DNA of 64,000 bases, taken from positions 207,001 to 271,000 of the forward strand of contig CAUYUJ010014627.1 in assembly GCA_963575745.1 (NCBI GenBank), read 5' to 3'. Source of the DNA: Prorocentrum cordatum. Taxonomy: Eukaryota; Sar; Dinophyceae; Prorocentrales; Prorocentraceae. Shown piece after piece: positions 55,566 through 64,000 of this stretch. Both the position numbers and the translations under genes were made by a program. Under the pieces are notes generated by a model. The model did not search any database. It saw only the letters and a list, made by a program, of their open reading frames with translations, and was not told where the DNA came from. Position 1 is the stretch's first letter, and every line of letters begins with the position of its first letter.

Positions 55566-55765
55566 CGTCGTCGTCCGTCGTCATCGTCGTCGTCTGTCGT
55601 CCGTCGTTGTCAACCGTTTCCGTTCCACGTTATTCCACCACCTTTGTTGGTCGTCGTCGTTTGCCGTCGTCGTCGTCGTCGTCCATCTTTCGTCGTCGTC
55701 GTTCGCCGTTTCGTTTGTCGTCGTCAACGTCGTCGTCAACGTCGTCGTCAACGTCGTCGTCGTCG
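55496..55765. repeat. GTC trinucleotide array
   Basis: About 270 bp of GTC triplets, perfect near 55513-55565, with an AACGTCGTC variant at 55725-55760. Confidence 0.95.
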
Positions 55766-56359
55766 TCGCGGTCAGTGGGTGGGGCCCATGGTACGCCCCC
55801 CCCGATATTCATGAGAGGTTGGAGTCAGGGGGGAGCAGGGTGGCACGCGTGTCCTCCCTTTCCTTTGTCCTGCCCCCCCTGGCCTCCCTCCCTCCCTTTC
55901 TCTGCCTCTCTCTCTCTTGTCCTGTCGGGGCTAACCTCGTGATGTCTCACCCCGGAGATTCAGAAGGAGGCCCCGCCCGAGAGAGTCCAGGTCTGGGCGG
56001 AGCGGGCGTGACGCACGTGGAGGGACGAGAGCGAGGTTGGCTGGGTGGGCAGGGGGCTTCGGCACTGGCGCTGGACGTGCCGGAAGGACGAAAAACGTCG
56101 AGACGGAGCGGGCGGGCTGTCTGCTGGGGGGGAGGGGCGGGGCTTGGTGGGAGGGAGGGGAGCTGCGGCGCCGGTGCCGTGCGTGTGGAGGCAGAGAGGT
56201 CGGGCGGGGGGGGGGGGAGGGGGAGGGCGCTGCCTGCTCGGGGAGGATCGCAGGGGCGGGGTGCGCGGGAGGAGGGCCTGCGGTGCTGGTGCTGCGCGTG
56301 TCGAGCTCAAGGGGCGATCCAGGAGGGGCCTCACCTCGGAGAGATCGCGAGTTTCTTGG
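55766..56359. other. Non-coding stretch
   Basis: G-rich. GGTGCTGGTGCTGCGCGTGT at 56279 recurs at about 56806. No gene is supported. Confidence 0.4.
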
Positions 56360-56602
56360 CATCGCTCGGAGGTGTGCACTTTTCCTCGGCGAAGCCAATC
56401 GAGGAGCATGCTGGATCATCGTGCGAAAACTACACGCGCGAAGCCGACAAATCCAAGGGGAGTGGACGTCCGAGGGCTTGGTATCGCTCGGACGTGTGCA
56501 TTTTTTCTCGGCGGGGATTATTCAGGAGCATCCTGGATCATCCTGCGAAAAAACCACGCACGAAACCGAACAAAAACACAGGGAATGGACGTCCGAGCGA
56601 TG
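56360..56602 (+). mobile_element. Foldback element family I, copies 2 and 3 in tandem
   Basis: Copy 2 (56360-56478) and copy 3 (56482-56602) are 122 bp apart. Copy 3 has perfect 13-bp ends, ATCGCTCGGACGT and ACGTCCGAGCGAT. Internally both have TCTCGGCG-like, GGAGCAT-CTGGATCAT and GCGAAA-CAC blocks. Confidence 0.75.
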
Positions 56603-57034
56603 GCCAGGGCGATGGCAGGGTGTGGCATCTCCTCCTCGGCGGGAGGCTGGGGGGAGCCCGACGGAAGGGCGGTCCGCGGGCGGAGGCTCGCGAATGCAGA
56701 GCATCGCCCCTGCGAGATGTCAAGGTGTGGTCGGGCTCGGGCTCATCGGGGGCCCGCCAGAGAATGCTCGGAGCTCTCGGCACAGGGGGCCTCCAGGCAC
56801 GCGTGCGCTGGTGCTGCGCGTGTCGAAGATCACCCAGGGCGTTCCACTACTCGCAAAGTGCCCACTCGCAGACGTCCGAAGAAAGCACACGTCCGCCTCG
56901 ATGTAATGGATCGTGAATCCCCCATGGCGGATCCAGGCCATTTGCGAGGTCGGAGCTCCAGACCGTGTGCCTGAGGGTGTCTGTGACAATACAGTCCTGC
57001 TGACGCGCTGCCACGCGGGCCTCTTTGGGCTCAG
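56603..57034. other. Non-coding stretch
   Basis: No gene is supported. Confidence 0.35.
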
Positions 57035-57135
57035 GAGAGTCTCGGGTTCCCCGGCCGCTCCCGAGATCTGGGCCGAGCCACCTGCGCTCGTGGCCGAGGC
57101 TCGCCGGCCAGAAGAGCCCCTTCGTTCCTTCTTCC
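57035..57135 (+). repeat. Dispersed repeat family J, copy 3
   Basis: Matches 48900-49010 (GGGCTCAGGAGAG, GGCCGCTCCCGAG, CCGAGGCTCGCCGGCCAGAA, GAGCCCCTTCGTTCC). It ends 23 bp before the spliced-leader remnant. Confidence 0.5.
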
Positions 57136-57158
57136 GCGTCTCTTGCGGTGGCACGGTG

Positions 57159-57180
57159 GCTGTAGCCATTTTGGCACAGG
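57159..57180 (+). other. Probable relict spliced leader upstream of the PH gene
   Basis: Nineteen of 22 positions match DinoSL (CTGTAGCCATTTTGGC, then ACAGG where DinoSL has TCAAG). It shares the CpG to TpG change at position 3 with the copy at 5092. It lies 82 bp before the PH-domain ATG, a normal 5' UTR distance. Weaker than the first copy, but unlikely by chance. Confidence 0.65.
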
Positions 57181-57262
57181 CTCGCGAGCGGGGCCGAGGC
57201 CTCGATCCGTCTCGCGCCGGCACTCGCCCCCGCCCCCCCCCCGGGTGTGAGCGGCGGCCGCC

Positions 57263-57997
57263 ATGCAGGGGCCCCTGGACACGCGCAGCGGCGCCAGGAT
57301 GGGCAGGTGGACGCGGATGCACTGGTGCCTGGACCTCGAGGCGGGAACGCTGCAGTCCAGCTGCCTAGAGGGAGACGGCGGCCAGGTTCTAGGCCTCCCA
57401 GGTGGGGTCCGAGGGGATGGGGTCGGAGGATCGCGCCGCATCGCCGATGCATCAGCGATGCGTTGGCGATGCGTTGGCGATCCTCCGACCCCATCTACTC
57501 GGACCCCATTAGGGAGGCCTCTACAGGTGGACCCGGCGACGGCGGCGGCGGCGCATGAGGTGAGGCTCCTTGAAAAGCTGCAGCTGAATCCCGACAAGTG
57601 CGAGCTAACGTTCCGCAAGGGCTCCTGCGTGTTCCGCCTGAGGGCCCAGTCCGAGGAGGAGGCACGCGAGTGGTTCGAGAAGCTCAAGCTGGGCGGGGCC
57701 GCGCCAGGATCGAGCACGGGGGCCTCCGGCGGAGCGCCGAGAGGGGGTGCGGCGAACGGGACGGCCTTCGAAAGAGGCAGGGGCTCGGGGCTGGATGATG
57801 CGAGCCTCCAGCCACGCGCTTTCTCTTCCTTCCTCCGTCCTCCCTCCTTCCTCCTTCCTCCTTCCTCCTCCTCATTCTCCTCATGCTCCTTTCTCTTCCC
57901 TCCTCGACCACCAGCGCGCTCGACCTCCGATTCTCCCCCTGCCTCTCCCTCCTACTCTAGCCCCCCAGCCTTTGAAGGTGCCTCCGAGCTCTTCTGA
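57263..57997 (+). CDS. PH-domain protein, two exons visible (5' part of gene)
   Basis: ATG 57263 sits in GCCGCCATGC with an in-frame TGA 15 bp upstream. Exon 1 (57263-57385) codes 41 residues: GPLDTRSG, then GRWTRMHWCLDLEAGTLQSS, the first strands of a pleckstrin-homology (PH) domain, with the W and the CLDL strand in place. Exon 2 starts at 57527, in frame, and ends the domain with ELTFRKGSCVFRLRA and SEEEAREWFEKLK, the typical C-terminal helix with its conserved Trp. Removing the 141-bp intron gives a PH domain of about 95 residues. PH domains bind phosphoinositides or proteins at membranes. After residue 95 the frame is Gly/Ala-rich and then runs into a TCC tract (57830-57900), so the true exon probably ends near 57790 and more exons follow outside recognition. 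The partner domain is unknown. Confidence 0.7.
   Translation: MQGPLDTRSGARMGRWTRMHWCLDLEAGTLQSSCLEGDGGQVLGLPGGVRGDGVGGSRRIADASAMRWRCVGDPPTPSTRTPLGRPLQVDPATAAAAHEVRLLEKLQLNPDKCELTFRKGSCVFRLRAQSEEEAREWFEKLKLGGAAPGSSTGASGGAPRGGAANGTAFERGRGSGLDDASLQPRAFSSFLRPPSFLLPPSSSSFSSCSFLFPPRPPARSTSDSPPASPSYSSPPAFEGASELF
57386..57526 (+). mobile_element. Introner: family A inverted-repeat element forming an intron
   Basis: A phase-0 GT-AG intron of 141 bp inside the PH gene. It consists of a 136-bp element (57388-57523) with 44-bp arms: left AGGCCTCCCAGGTGGGGTCC and GATGGGGTCGGAGGATCGC; right GCGATCCTCCGACCCCATC and GGACCCCATTAGGGAGGCCT, about 39 of 44 paired. It is flanked by the direct repeat CAGGT (57383-57387 and 57524-57528). 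The left copy gives CAG|GT and the right copy CAG|GT, so splicing restores the uninterrupted codons exactly. The core repeats GCGATGCGTTG. A second copy of the family is at 39109-39291. Confidence 0.8.
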
Positions 57998-58550
57998 GAG
58001 GCCCCCGTGCCTTTTCAGAAGGCCCCTCCCTTCGCCTCAGCCGCCTTTCTGTGCGCCGCCAAGTTCTGCGCACTCACCCCAGAAATCCAATGTCGCGTGT
58101 GACTTCAGCGACCATGTGGCCCCATAAGCCGTAGCTCTCGATCTTGTCCCCGAGACCGACTTTGTGCCCCACGTGGTTTTTGGTATGGTCCCGGGGCCAG
58201 AACATTACGCCCTGAGCCCGAAGCCAATAAACAATCGCCGTCATTGAAACAATGGACTTTCGTCGCCAGCCGGGCCGCTTCTGCGCCCGCGGTTGGTGAA
58301 CAGAGTCTTCCGGCAGAGGCCAGCCAGGGGGTCGCCGTGAACCCGTCCTGGAGGGCAGGCCGGAAGGGGGCCCGACCAGTGCCATATTGCCAGCGTGTCT
58401 CGGGGACAGCGCCTCCCCCCCCCTCTGCTCTCCTCCCGTTCCGCCGTGCCCCATTTCGCTTCCTGCGCGTCCCGCTCGTAGCCCCACTGGCACCCGCACC
58501 TGTTTCGGCTCGATTGCGCCCGCTGGCTAGAAAATCTCAGGGACAACGCT
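57998..58550. other. Non-coding, probable further intron sequence
   Basis: 57985-58030 resembles the right end of family B (TTTTCAGAAGGCCCC). No further exon of the PH gene is recognised. Confidence 0.4.
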
Positions 58551-58710
58551 GGGGGGGACAGGCTCAGGGGGGGGTGCAGCGACCCGCATTCGCCCATCCA
58601 TCGCCGGCGTAGGAACGCCTGGACTCGCTATCGAGGCCTGTCGCCGAATTATCGGCGATGCATTGCCAATTCAACCTCGATGTCCCCCCCCCATGAGCTG
58701 GTCCCCCCCC
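58551..58710 (+). mobile_element. Inverted-repeat element family L, copy 2
   Basis: Left arm GGGGGGGACAGGCTCAGGGG, right arm CCCCATGAGCTGGTCCCCCC; core TTATCGGCGATGCATTGCCA. A pyrimidine tract and CAG follow at 58724. Homologous to 52704-52888. Confidence 0.65.
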
Positions 58711-58924
58711 TCTTTGCCCTTCAGTGCCGCCCTGCCTAGGCATCCGATGCAATTTTTCTCAATAATTACGGCCCCCCCGCAAGTCGTCCACAAGACTCTT
58801 TCCTCGGGGCCGGCTTTTCGTCGTGGGCCGTTTCTTGACAAGGGCCGCAGAGGAAGCACACTGCGAACACCTCGCTTGGCTGGATTGTTTCGATACGGCG
58901 GAGGTCTCTGTCCCCCCCCTCCTG

Positions 58925-59111
58925 TGGCGCACACCAGGGTGACCTCCGAGACCCTTCGCCGGAGTGACCTTGGGTGCGGACCCAATGCGGTCCCCCGATC
59001 GTTGACCGCGAAGCTGTAGCAGCGGCTTGCGCGCCCAGGTTTGGCCACCCCGCGTCCCCCAAAAATCCGCGCAACAAAAGTCATTCTTACCCTGGGTCAC
59101 TCCTGCGTGTA
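58925..59111 (+). mobile_element. Inverted-repeat element family S, copy 2
   Basis: Starts GCACACCAGGGTGACC, has TTCGCCGGAGTGACCTTGGG, ends GGGTCACTCCTGCGTGTA. CTCCTTTCAG|ACGGT follows at 59134, the same acceptor context as copy 1. Confidence 0.65.
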
Positions 59112-59462
59112 GCCGACCCACCCGCTCCTTTCAGACGGTTTCCCCGAGGTCCCCATGCCCCCCGCGGCCACCCCAGGAGGCCCCCAAGCACCGCTGGAGA
59201 CCTCTGCAGCTCCAGAGCCGTCCCCTCGTCTTCTTCATTGTCCTCCTCCCTCGTCCCTCCTCCTCGTGCCCCTCCTCGTCGTCCTCCTCCTCTTCCTCCT
59301 CATCCCGCTCCACCCCTCCTCTTTCTCGCCCCACCTCCCGTCCCGATCCTCGAAAAGAGAGACGGAGAGAGAAATAGAAAGCAAAAAAAACAAATTAGCT
59401 TAGTAAAGGACGCAGCCGTATGCAGTATGCAGCTGTGCACCGCAGTCGTGAGTATGATCTTC
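59112..59462. other. Non-coding with CCT tract
   Basis: 59215-59340 is CCT/CTC-rich; 59350-59400 is a short A-rich patch. No gene is supported. Confidence 0.5.
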
Positions 59463-59770
59463 GGTGGAGCTCCCTATGGGGCCACGAGACGTGTGAGGGG
59501 TGTGCCGACATGGGTGCCCGTGGGGCCTTTGGTGGAGCTCCCTCTGGAACCACGAAACGTATGAGGGGTGTGCCAACATGGGTGTGGCGGACGCATGTGG
59601 ACGGTGGCACTGGGGTCTTCGGCAGAGCTCCCTATGGGGCCACGAAACGTGTGAGGGGTGTGCCGACATGGGTATAGCGGACGCATGTGGACGGTGCCTC
59701 TGGGGCCTTCGGCGGACCTTCGGTGGAGCTCCCTATGAGGCCACGAAACGTGTGAGGGGTGTGCCGTAGT
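59463..59770 (+). repeat. Tandem repeat V, four copies (67-102 bp)
   Basis: Each copy has GGAGCTCCCTATGGGGCCAC, then GAAACGTGTGAGGGGTGTGC and CGACATGGG. Copies start near 59463, 59530, 59621 and 59723. Longer copies add GCGGACGCATGTGGACGGTG. Confidence 0.9.
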
Positions 59771-60401
59771 GAGGGGGGTGACGGGAGGAGGAGGAGGGGG
59801 AGGAGGTGGAGAGGAGGGACGCGGGGACCGCCACTTCTAAACGAGGACCCAACACCACAGGATGTTTGTGAGAAACCACGACGACGACAATGACCCGATG
59901 CGTTCGGCATCTCTAGACACCGCCCTCCCTCCTCCTCGCCTTCCGACAAACAGTTTTACCGTCGGCGGCGGCGATGTCCCGAAACAATTGCCGCTGGCGC
60001 TCGAGAGTGCCCAGGATGGCCCGATGGAGCCCCAAAGCGGCCCTGGAGGGCACAGCCCTCCCCCCACCCCTAGGAGAGCGTCTTGGGGTCATCTGGGGCT
60101 GTCTTGAGCCCTCCTGTGGCGTTCGCGAATCAGCCTCCCTGGCCGCACACGAAGTTGTACCGGATATTTTTCGACATACCAGACCATCTCTACGTACATA
60201 GATACCAAATGGGTTAATACCATGGCACGCTCAAAAAAACATGTATGTGCAAATGCATACACATATAGTCAAAAACATGTTGTTGGCAGCTGTGTGCGTT
60301 TATATTTGTACAGCATACATGCACGATGATGCCAGGGCTGCGTGTGCAAGAAGCTTGCATTGATTCGAAGCATACACAGCATGGTATCCACTAGTCACGC
60401 T
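59771..60401. other. Non-coding, turning AT-richer
   Basis: No gene is supported. From 60170 the sequence is less GC-rich than the window average. Confidence 0.4.
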
Positions 60402-60648
60402 CTTTGTGGGCCCCGGAAAGGGCAGGGCCGGTTTTTTCACTGTTTCCAAAAAATGTCCCTTCAAAATGGAAGCCGCAAAAAAACGGCGACCGGAAACGGC
60501 AAAAAAACGGCTCCAGGATTGGAACCGGAGCCGGAACCGGTCAAAAAACGGCGACGGAACCGGTAAAACAACGGCGTTGGAACCGGCACAAAAGCTGCAA
60601 AACGGAACCGGTAAAAAAACGGCCCTGTCGTTTTCAGGGCCCACTAAG
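60402..60648. mobile_element. TIR element with 8-bp target duplication (MITE)
   Basis: Flanked by GTCACGCT at 60394-60401 and 60649-60656. The ends are CTTTGTGGGCCCCGGAAAGG and its near complement (GTTTTCAGGGCCCACTAAG), with CAGGGCCG and poly-T/A next, about 33-bp TIRs. The 247-bp interior is a minisatellite of CGGAACCGG and AAAAAACGGC. There is no transposase, so it is non-autonomous. An 8-bp duplication is typical of hAT-type transposons, though the TIR sequence does not prove that family. Confidence 0.8.
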
Positions 60649-60656
60649 GTCACGCT

Positions 60657-62844
60657 GGCTTGTCGCAAGCGCAGGGCGCGAACAGGACGAACCAGATGGA
60701 ACTAAGCATGCGTGCGACACAGCTGCGTGTCATACTATAAAATTGCATGGGCACAGCTTTGCCCGACCACACCGTCACATGGGACAGGCACGACGCATAG
60801 CACATGAACACCCGATCGGACCGCAACGAGAAACCACGGCACGGTTCAGTTCAGCTACACAGCAAGAGGAGCGTGTCCGCGTGCATAATGTATTCTTGCT
60901 GATGAATAATACTGCCAGAAGACGCCGCGTTCTCTACACTTGTACAAATGTCATGTGTTTGTTGTCATGGAGGTTTTCTTACTCCTCCGTGCAACAAGCA
61001 ATCTCTTCTGCACGCGTCCGATTCCCTGCGGCAGCGTGATGAAACAAAATGCCGCCTCGATTGTTGCTGTTTTCCGCGGCGGCCCCCCACGAGTGAAACA
61101 CGCGGCCACGTCCATGTAGCAGCGCGGTGGGACAACGGTGTACCCGCGCACCAGACGTATTAGACTTCGCTATGGTGTTGCGTTGCCTCTGCTTTATGTG
61201 CAATTTCATCTACCGCGCTTTCTTTTTCCATTATCCAGTCGAATAGCCGAATAGCTGGCTGGAAGCCCCTTCAATGTTTTGCGGTGTTTCCTGCTAGGCT
61301 GAATCGGTCGATATGCCTTGGGTGTGGCGGGTCCTTGGTTTCCAATGTTTTTTGGGGGCTAGCGCTTGATCCACCGATAGACCCTTCCTCGGCTAACCCA
61401 TGGCTTCCCGCTTGCTGGAATCCCAAATCCATGGGTCAGCCGAAATAATACAACAAGTGTAAATATCCTGCCTCCTCGGCATTATGTTTAAACTTGTTAG
61501 CTGCACTCACCACTGATTTTATGTTCTCTGCTCAAGTGGATTTCGGAATCCTGTGAGCGGCCGAGGTAGCAACATTGTTAAACTCTTTAAGATGATGGTG
61601 GCAGGCATCTCACGGAAGGAGGAACTGTAGGGACGACACCAAAGTTGAAGCAGATGCGAGACAAGAAGCATTAACACACCACCTGTGAACTCGCCGATTG
61701 GGGGTACGTCCGAAGGGGGTGGGTGGGTGGCTGGGAAGTCGCCCTGGTCGTCTGTTCCCTCCCCTCCATTCTCCCCCTCTTCTCCATCCCCTACGACGAC
61801 GAAGACTTTGACGACGTTGCAGGAGACCAGGGTCCTGTCGACGAGCCCGAGGGCCCGCATGAGCCCGCCCGGGAGCCGGGCTCGCTCTTGGCGGCGCTGA
61901 TGGCTTCCAATTCCTTAAAGAACTGGGAGCCGGGGGAGGATCGGTGGACGAAGAACCAGGGTGGTTCGAGGGTCGAGGTGTCAGGGTGGATCTCTTCGGA
62001 CGTTTTTTTGTATGTTGTTAGTGTTCCCTGGAGCTTTCGTGCCGTCAGCGCTAGGTCCGCCTCGAAATGTTTGGCAGAACGCACCCAGGGAAAGACATAG
62101 AGTGTGTGTGTGTGTTTTGAGGTCGGGGAGGGGCCCTATCTCATGTTTGTTCCCAGTGGCGAACGCTCAGGTGCTCTGGCCACGAGAGGAAAGCCACGAC
62201 GGGCGCTTGCGCCTGAATCTCGAGCCCAAACAGGTAGAATTGGATCGAGGGCTCTGGTCGCACCGTTTTCCCCACCGCTCCCGTGTTGTTGGGCCATCGC
62301 TCCTCAACATCGATTCGCTCAGGGCTCTATCTGTACATGTCTGCCAGCGCAGTTCCCAGACAGTAGGTTCTTCACGCTCGATGTGCACTCGATGAGGTGC
62401 AACATAACTAGGTGGTGTAAGCCATGTGGTGTGATTGAACTTTTGTCAACTCATGAGGTGTCAAGTGCACTGCTCGCGTAATCATCCCACCCTTCCAGAT
62501 GCAACTTGTTTCGCGAAAACCATTCGGCCTCGATTGCGGTTATCGATCAGCACTTGCTAGCGCATCTTTGCGGCCGCGCTGGTGCGCGAGCACTCGCGCG
62601 CAGGGCGACTGGATGGTTTGGCACAACTGATGCGGCCGCGATGGCGCTTACTGATGGGAACTTCGCAGCGCGTCTCAAGGACCGTGCTGGCGCAAGTGGA
62701 TTGTGCGCGGGTGGGCCCGGTGGCGACGCATGGAGCAGGCTGAAATCCAGGAGAGGCGGAAGGATCACATAGCCAGGCGAAGAACCCAATCCTTTGTAAA
62801 CACAGGGCGGCCACATACAGGACCGCTGAATATATGATGACACA
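60657..62844. other. Non-coding stretch
   Basis: 2.2 kb with mixed composition. No gene is recognised; a GTGGTGTAAGCCATGTGGTG motif at 62412-62431 resembles 63660-64000. Confidence 0.4.
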
Positions 62845-63300
62845 GTGATCCCACAAAACGTGCGACGGGGGTGCCGACATCGGGCGGAGTTCTTTGCGGA
62901 CCCAGCCATTGGGGCCCTCGGCGGCGGCCCTTTAGGAGGCCGCGAAGCGTGTGAGTGGTGTGCCGGCATGGGGCGGGCCACCATGCGGATCTTGCCGCTG
63001 GGGCCAGCAACAATGCGGACGCAGCCAGTTGGGCTTTCGGTAAGCGTCATATGGGGCCGCGAAGCATATGAAGGGTGTTTCGAAATGGGGCGGGCTACCG
63101 AGTATGCGGACCTTGCCGCTCAGGCTGTCGGTGGAGCTATGGAGCCACTAAACGTGTGATGGGTGTGCCGAAATGGAGGTGTGAGGGAGAAGGGGGGGGG
63201 GCGAGTCACCATGCGGACGCAGCCACTGGGACGTGTAAGTGGTGTGCCAGAGGAGATGATCCCTATGGGGCCACGAGTCGTGGGAGAGGTGTGCTGACAC
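62845..63300 (+). repeat. Diverged repeat V, five copies
   Basis: Motifs of the form GGCC-CGAA-CGTGTGA-GGTGTGCCG-CATGGGGCGG occur near 62855, 62940, 63057, 63140 and 63267. They match the 59463-59770 unit but are older and interspersed with CATGCGGAC-CAGCCA-TGGG phrases. Confidence 0.7.
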
Positions 63301-63470
63301 GGTGGTGGGGATTATGATGGTGGTAACGATAGAGATGATGGTAATGATGACGATGATGGTGACGACGGCGATGATGACGATGATTTCGATAACGACGGTG
63401 GTGACAACAAGGACAAAGCGGAGGAGGAGGATGAAGAGGAGGGTGAGGATGAGAACGAGGAGAAAGAGAC
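63300..63470. repeat. GAT/GAG trinucleotide array
   Basis: Degenerate GATGAT and GAGGAG triplets. Confidence 0.85.
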
Positions 63471-63659
63471 GCGCAGCGCTGCGGACTCAGCATGGGGACC
63501 CAAATCACATCAGGGGAAAAGCGGATGCGCGCATCCATGCTGACATCCCGATGTGTGCCATTTCGTGGGTTGAATTGTGCGTCCAACGCACATGTAAGAT
63601 GATGCCAATCCCCCAACATCATTACCGCCCGAAGGGTGGTATGATCGAAGATGAATGTG

Positions 63660-64000
63660 GTGCAAGTTATGCGCTGTAAGCGATGCGGTTTATGACATGT
63701 GGTCTAAGCTGTGTGGTGTATGCTATGCGGTGCAGTCTGTGTAATGTAAGCTATGCGGTGAAGGGTATGTTGTGTAATGTTGGTAGCGTGAGCTATGTTG
63801 GGAAAGGTATGTGATGTAAGCTAGGTGGTGCAAACCATGTAGTGCAAACTATGGAAGCTATGTGGTGTAGGGTACGTGGTGCAGGCTACGCGGTCTGAGC
63901 AATGTAGTGCAATCTGCTTCGCCTAATCTGTGGTGCAATCTCTGTGGTGAAAGCTATGTGGTGCAAGCTATGTGGTAGGCAGCGCGTGACGCCCACGAGG
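63660..64000. repeat. Degenerate AAGCTATGTGGTG repeats
   Basis: Units of 12-17 bp such as GTAAGCTATGCGGTG and GTGCAAGCTATGTGG continue to the window end. Confidence 0.8.

Noticed and set aside
54706-56916. 736-codon plus-strand open frame
   Set aside because: Runs through two GTC arrays and GC-rich DNA; no domain and no codon pattern distinct from other frames.

Overview
The window looks like nuclear DNA of a dinoflagellate. Three things point there. (1) At 5092-5113 there is a 21/22 match to the dinoflagellate trans-spliced leader (DinoSL), and at 57159-57180 a weaker 19/22 match. (2) The only recognisable mobile coding sequences are non-LTR (LINE-type) retroelement fragments with an endonuclease/exonuclease/phosphatase (EEP) domain followed by reverse transcriptase (RT). 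(3) The rest is GC-rich, gene-poor DNA packed with micro- and minisatellites and short inverted-repeat elements, some shaped like introns. A large, high-GC genome such as Prorocentrum would fit, but the species is not proven by the sequence. Nothing is bacterial, organellar or viral-genome-like.

Layout. 1-5.1 kb: trinucleotide repeats (GTC, GAT, TCG), a 53-bp tandem repeat, and copies of short dispersed families (called here K, J, M, N, C). 5.1-8.8 kb (+): a decayed LINE whose 5' end is a relict spliced leader, followed by a zinc-ribbon/coiled-coil ORF1, an EEP half-domain and an RT palm. 10.9-12.2 kb: about 25 copies of a 53-bp unit. 13.7-27.3 kb: AT-rich island, AAT array, GT and pyrimidine tracts, and pairs of dispersed families (M, D, N, F, E, C, P). 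28.3-35.7 kb (+): a second LINE (RT, 29.2-31.1 kb), ORF1-like and unidentified ORFs, and eight copies of a 20-bp motif, GCGAGGTTTTCTCGGAGTGC. 36.1-37.6 kb: a 13-copy G-tract array. 38.3-39.3 kb: four inverted-repeat elements side by side. 39.9-43.5 kb (-): a third LINE (EEP, linker, RT with an internal deletion, and a 3' ORF). 45-56.6 kb: more satellites and foldback copies (F, I, J, B, K, C, L). 57.2-58.0 kb (+): the best host gene, a PH-domain exon pair. 58.5-64 kb: L and S elements, two related tandem arrays, a TIR element with an 8-bp target duplication, and degenerate terminal repeats.

The most interesting biology is in two linked signals. First, the PH-domain ORF is split by a 141-bp, phase-0 GT-AG intron made almost entirely of one inverted-repeat element flanked by the 5-bp direct repeat CAGGT, so that the duplication supplies both splice sites: a textbook introner. 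Other foldback families (C above all) are also intron-shaped and occur two to four times each. Second, spliced-leader remnants sit directly upstream of the LINE and of the PH gene, which implies that trans-spliced mRNAs were reverse-transcribed back into the genome.

Most of the window carries no gene that can be supported. Long open frames over GAT, GAC, GTC, GGA or poly-G repeats are products of the repeats. No tRNA, rRNA, CRISPR array or operon was found.
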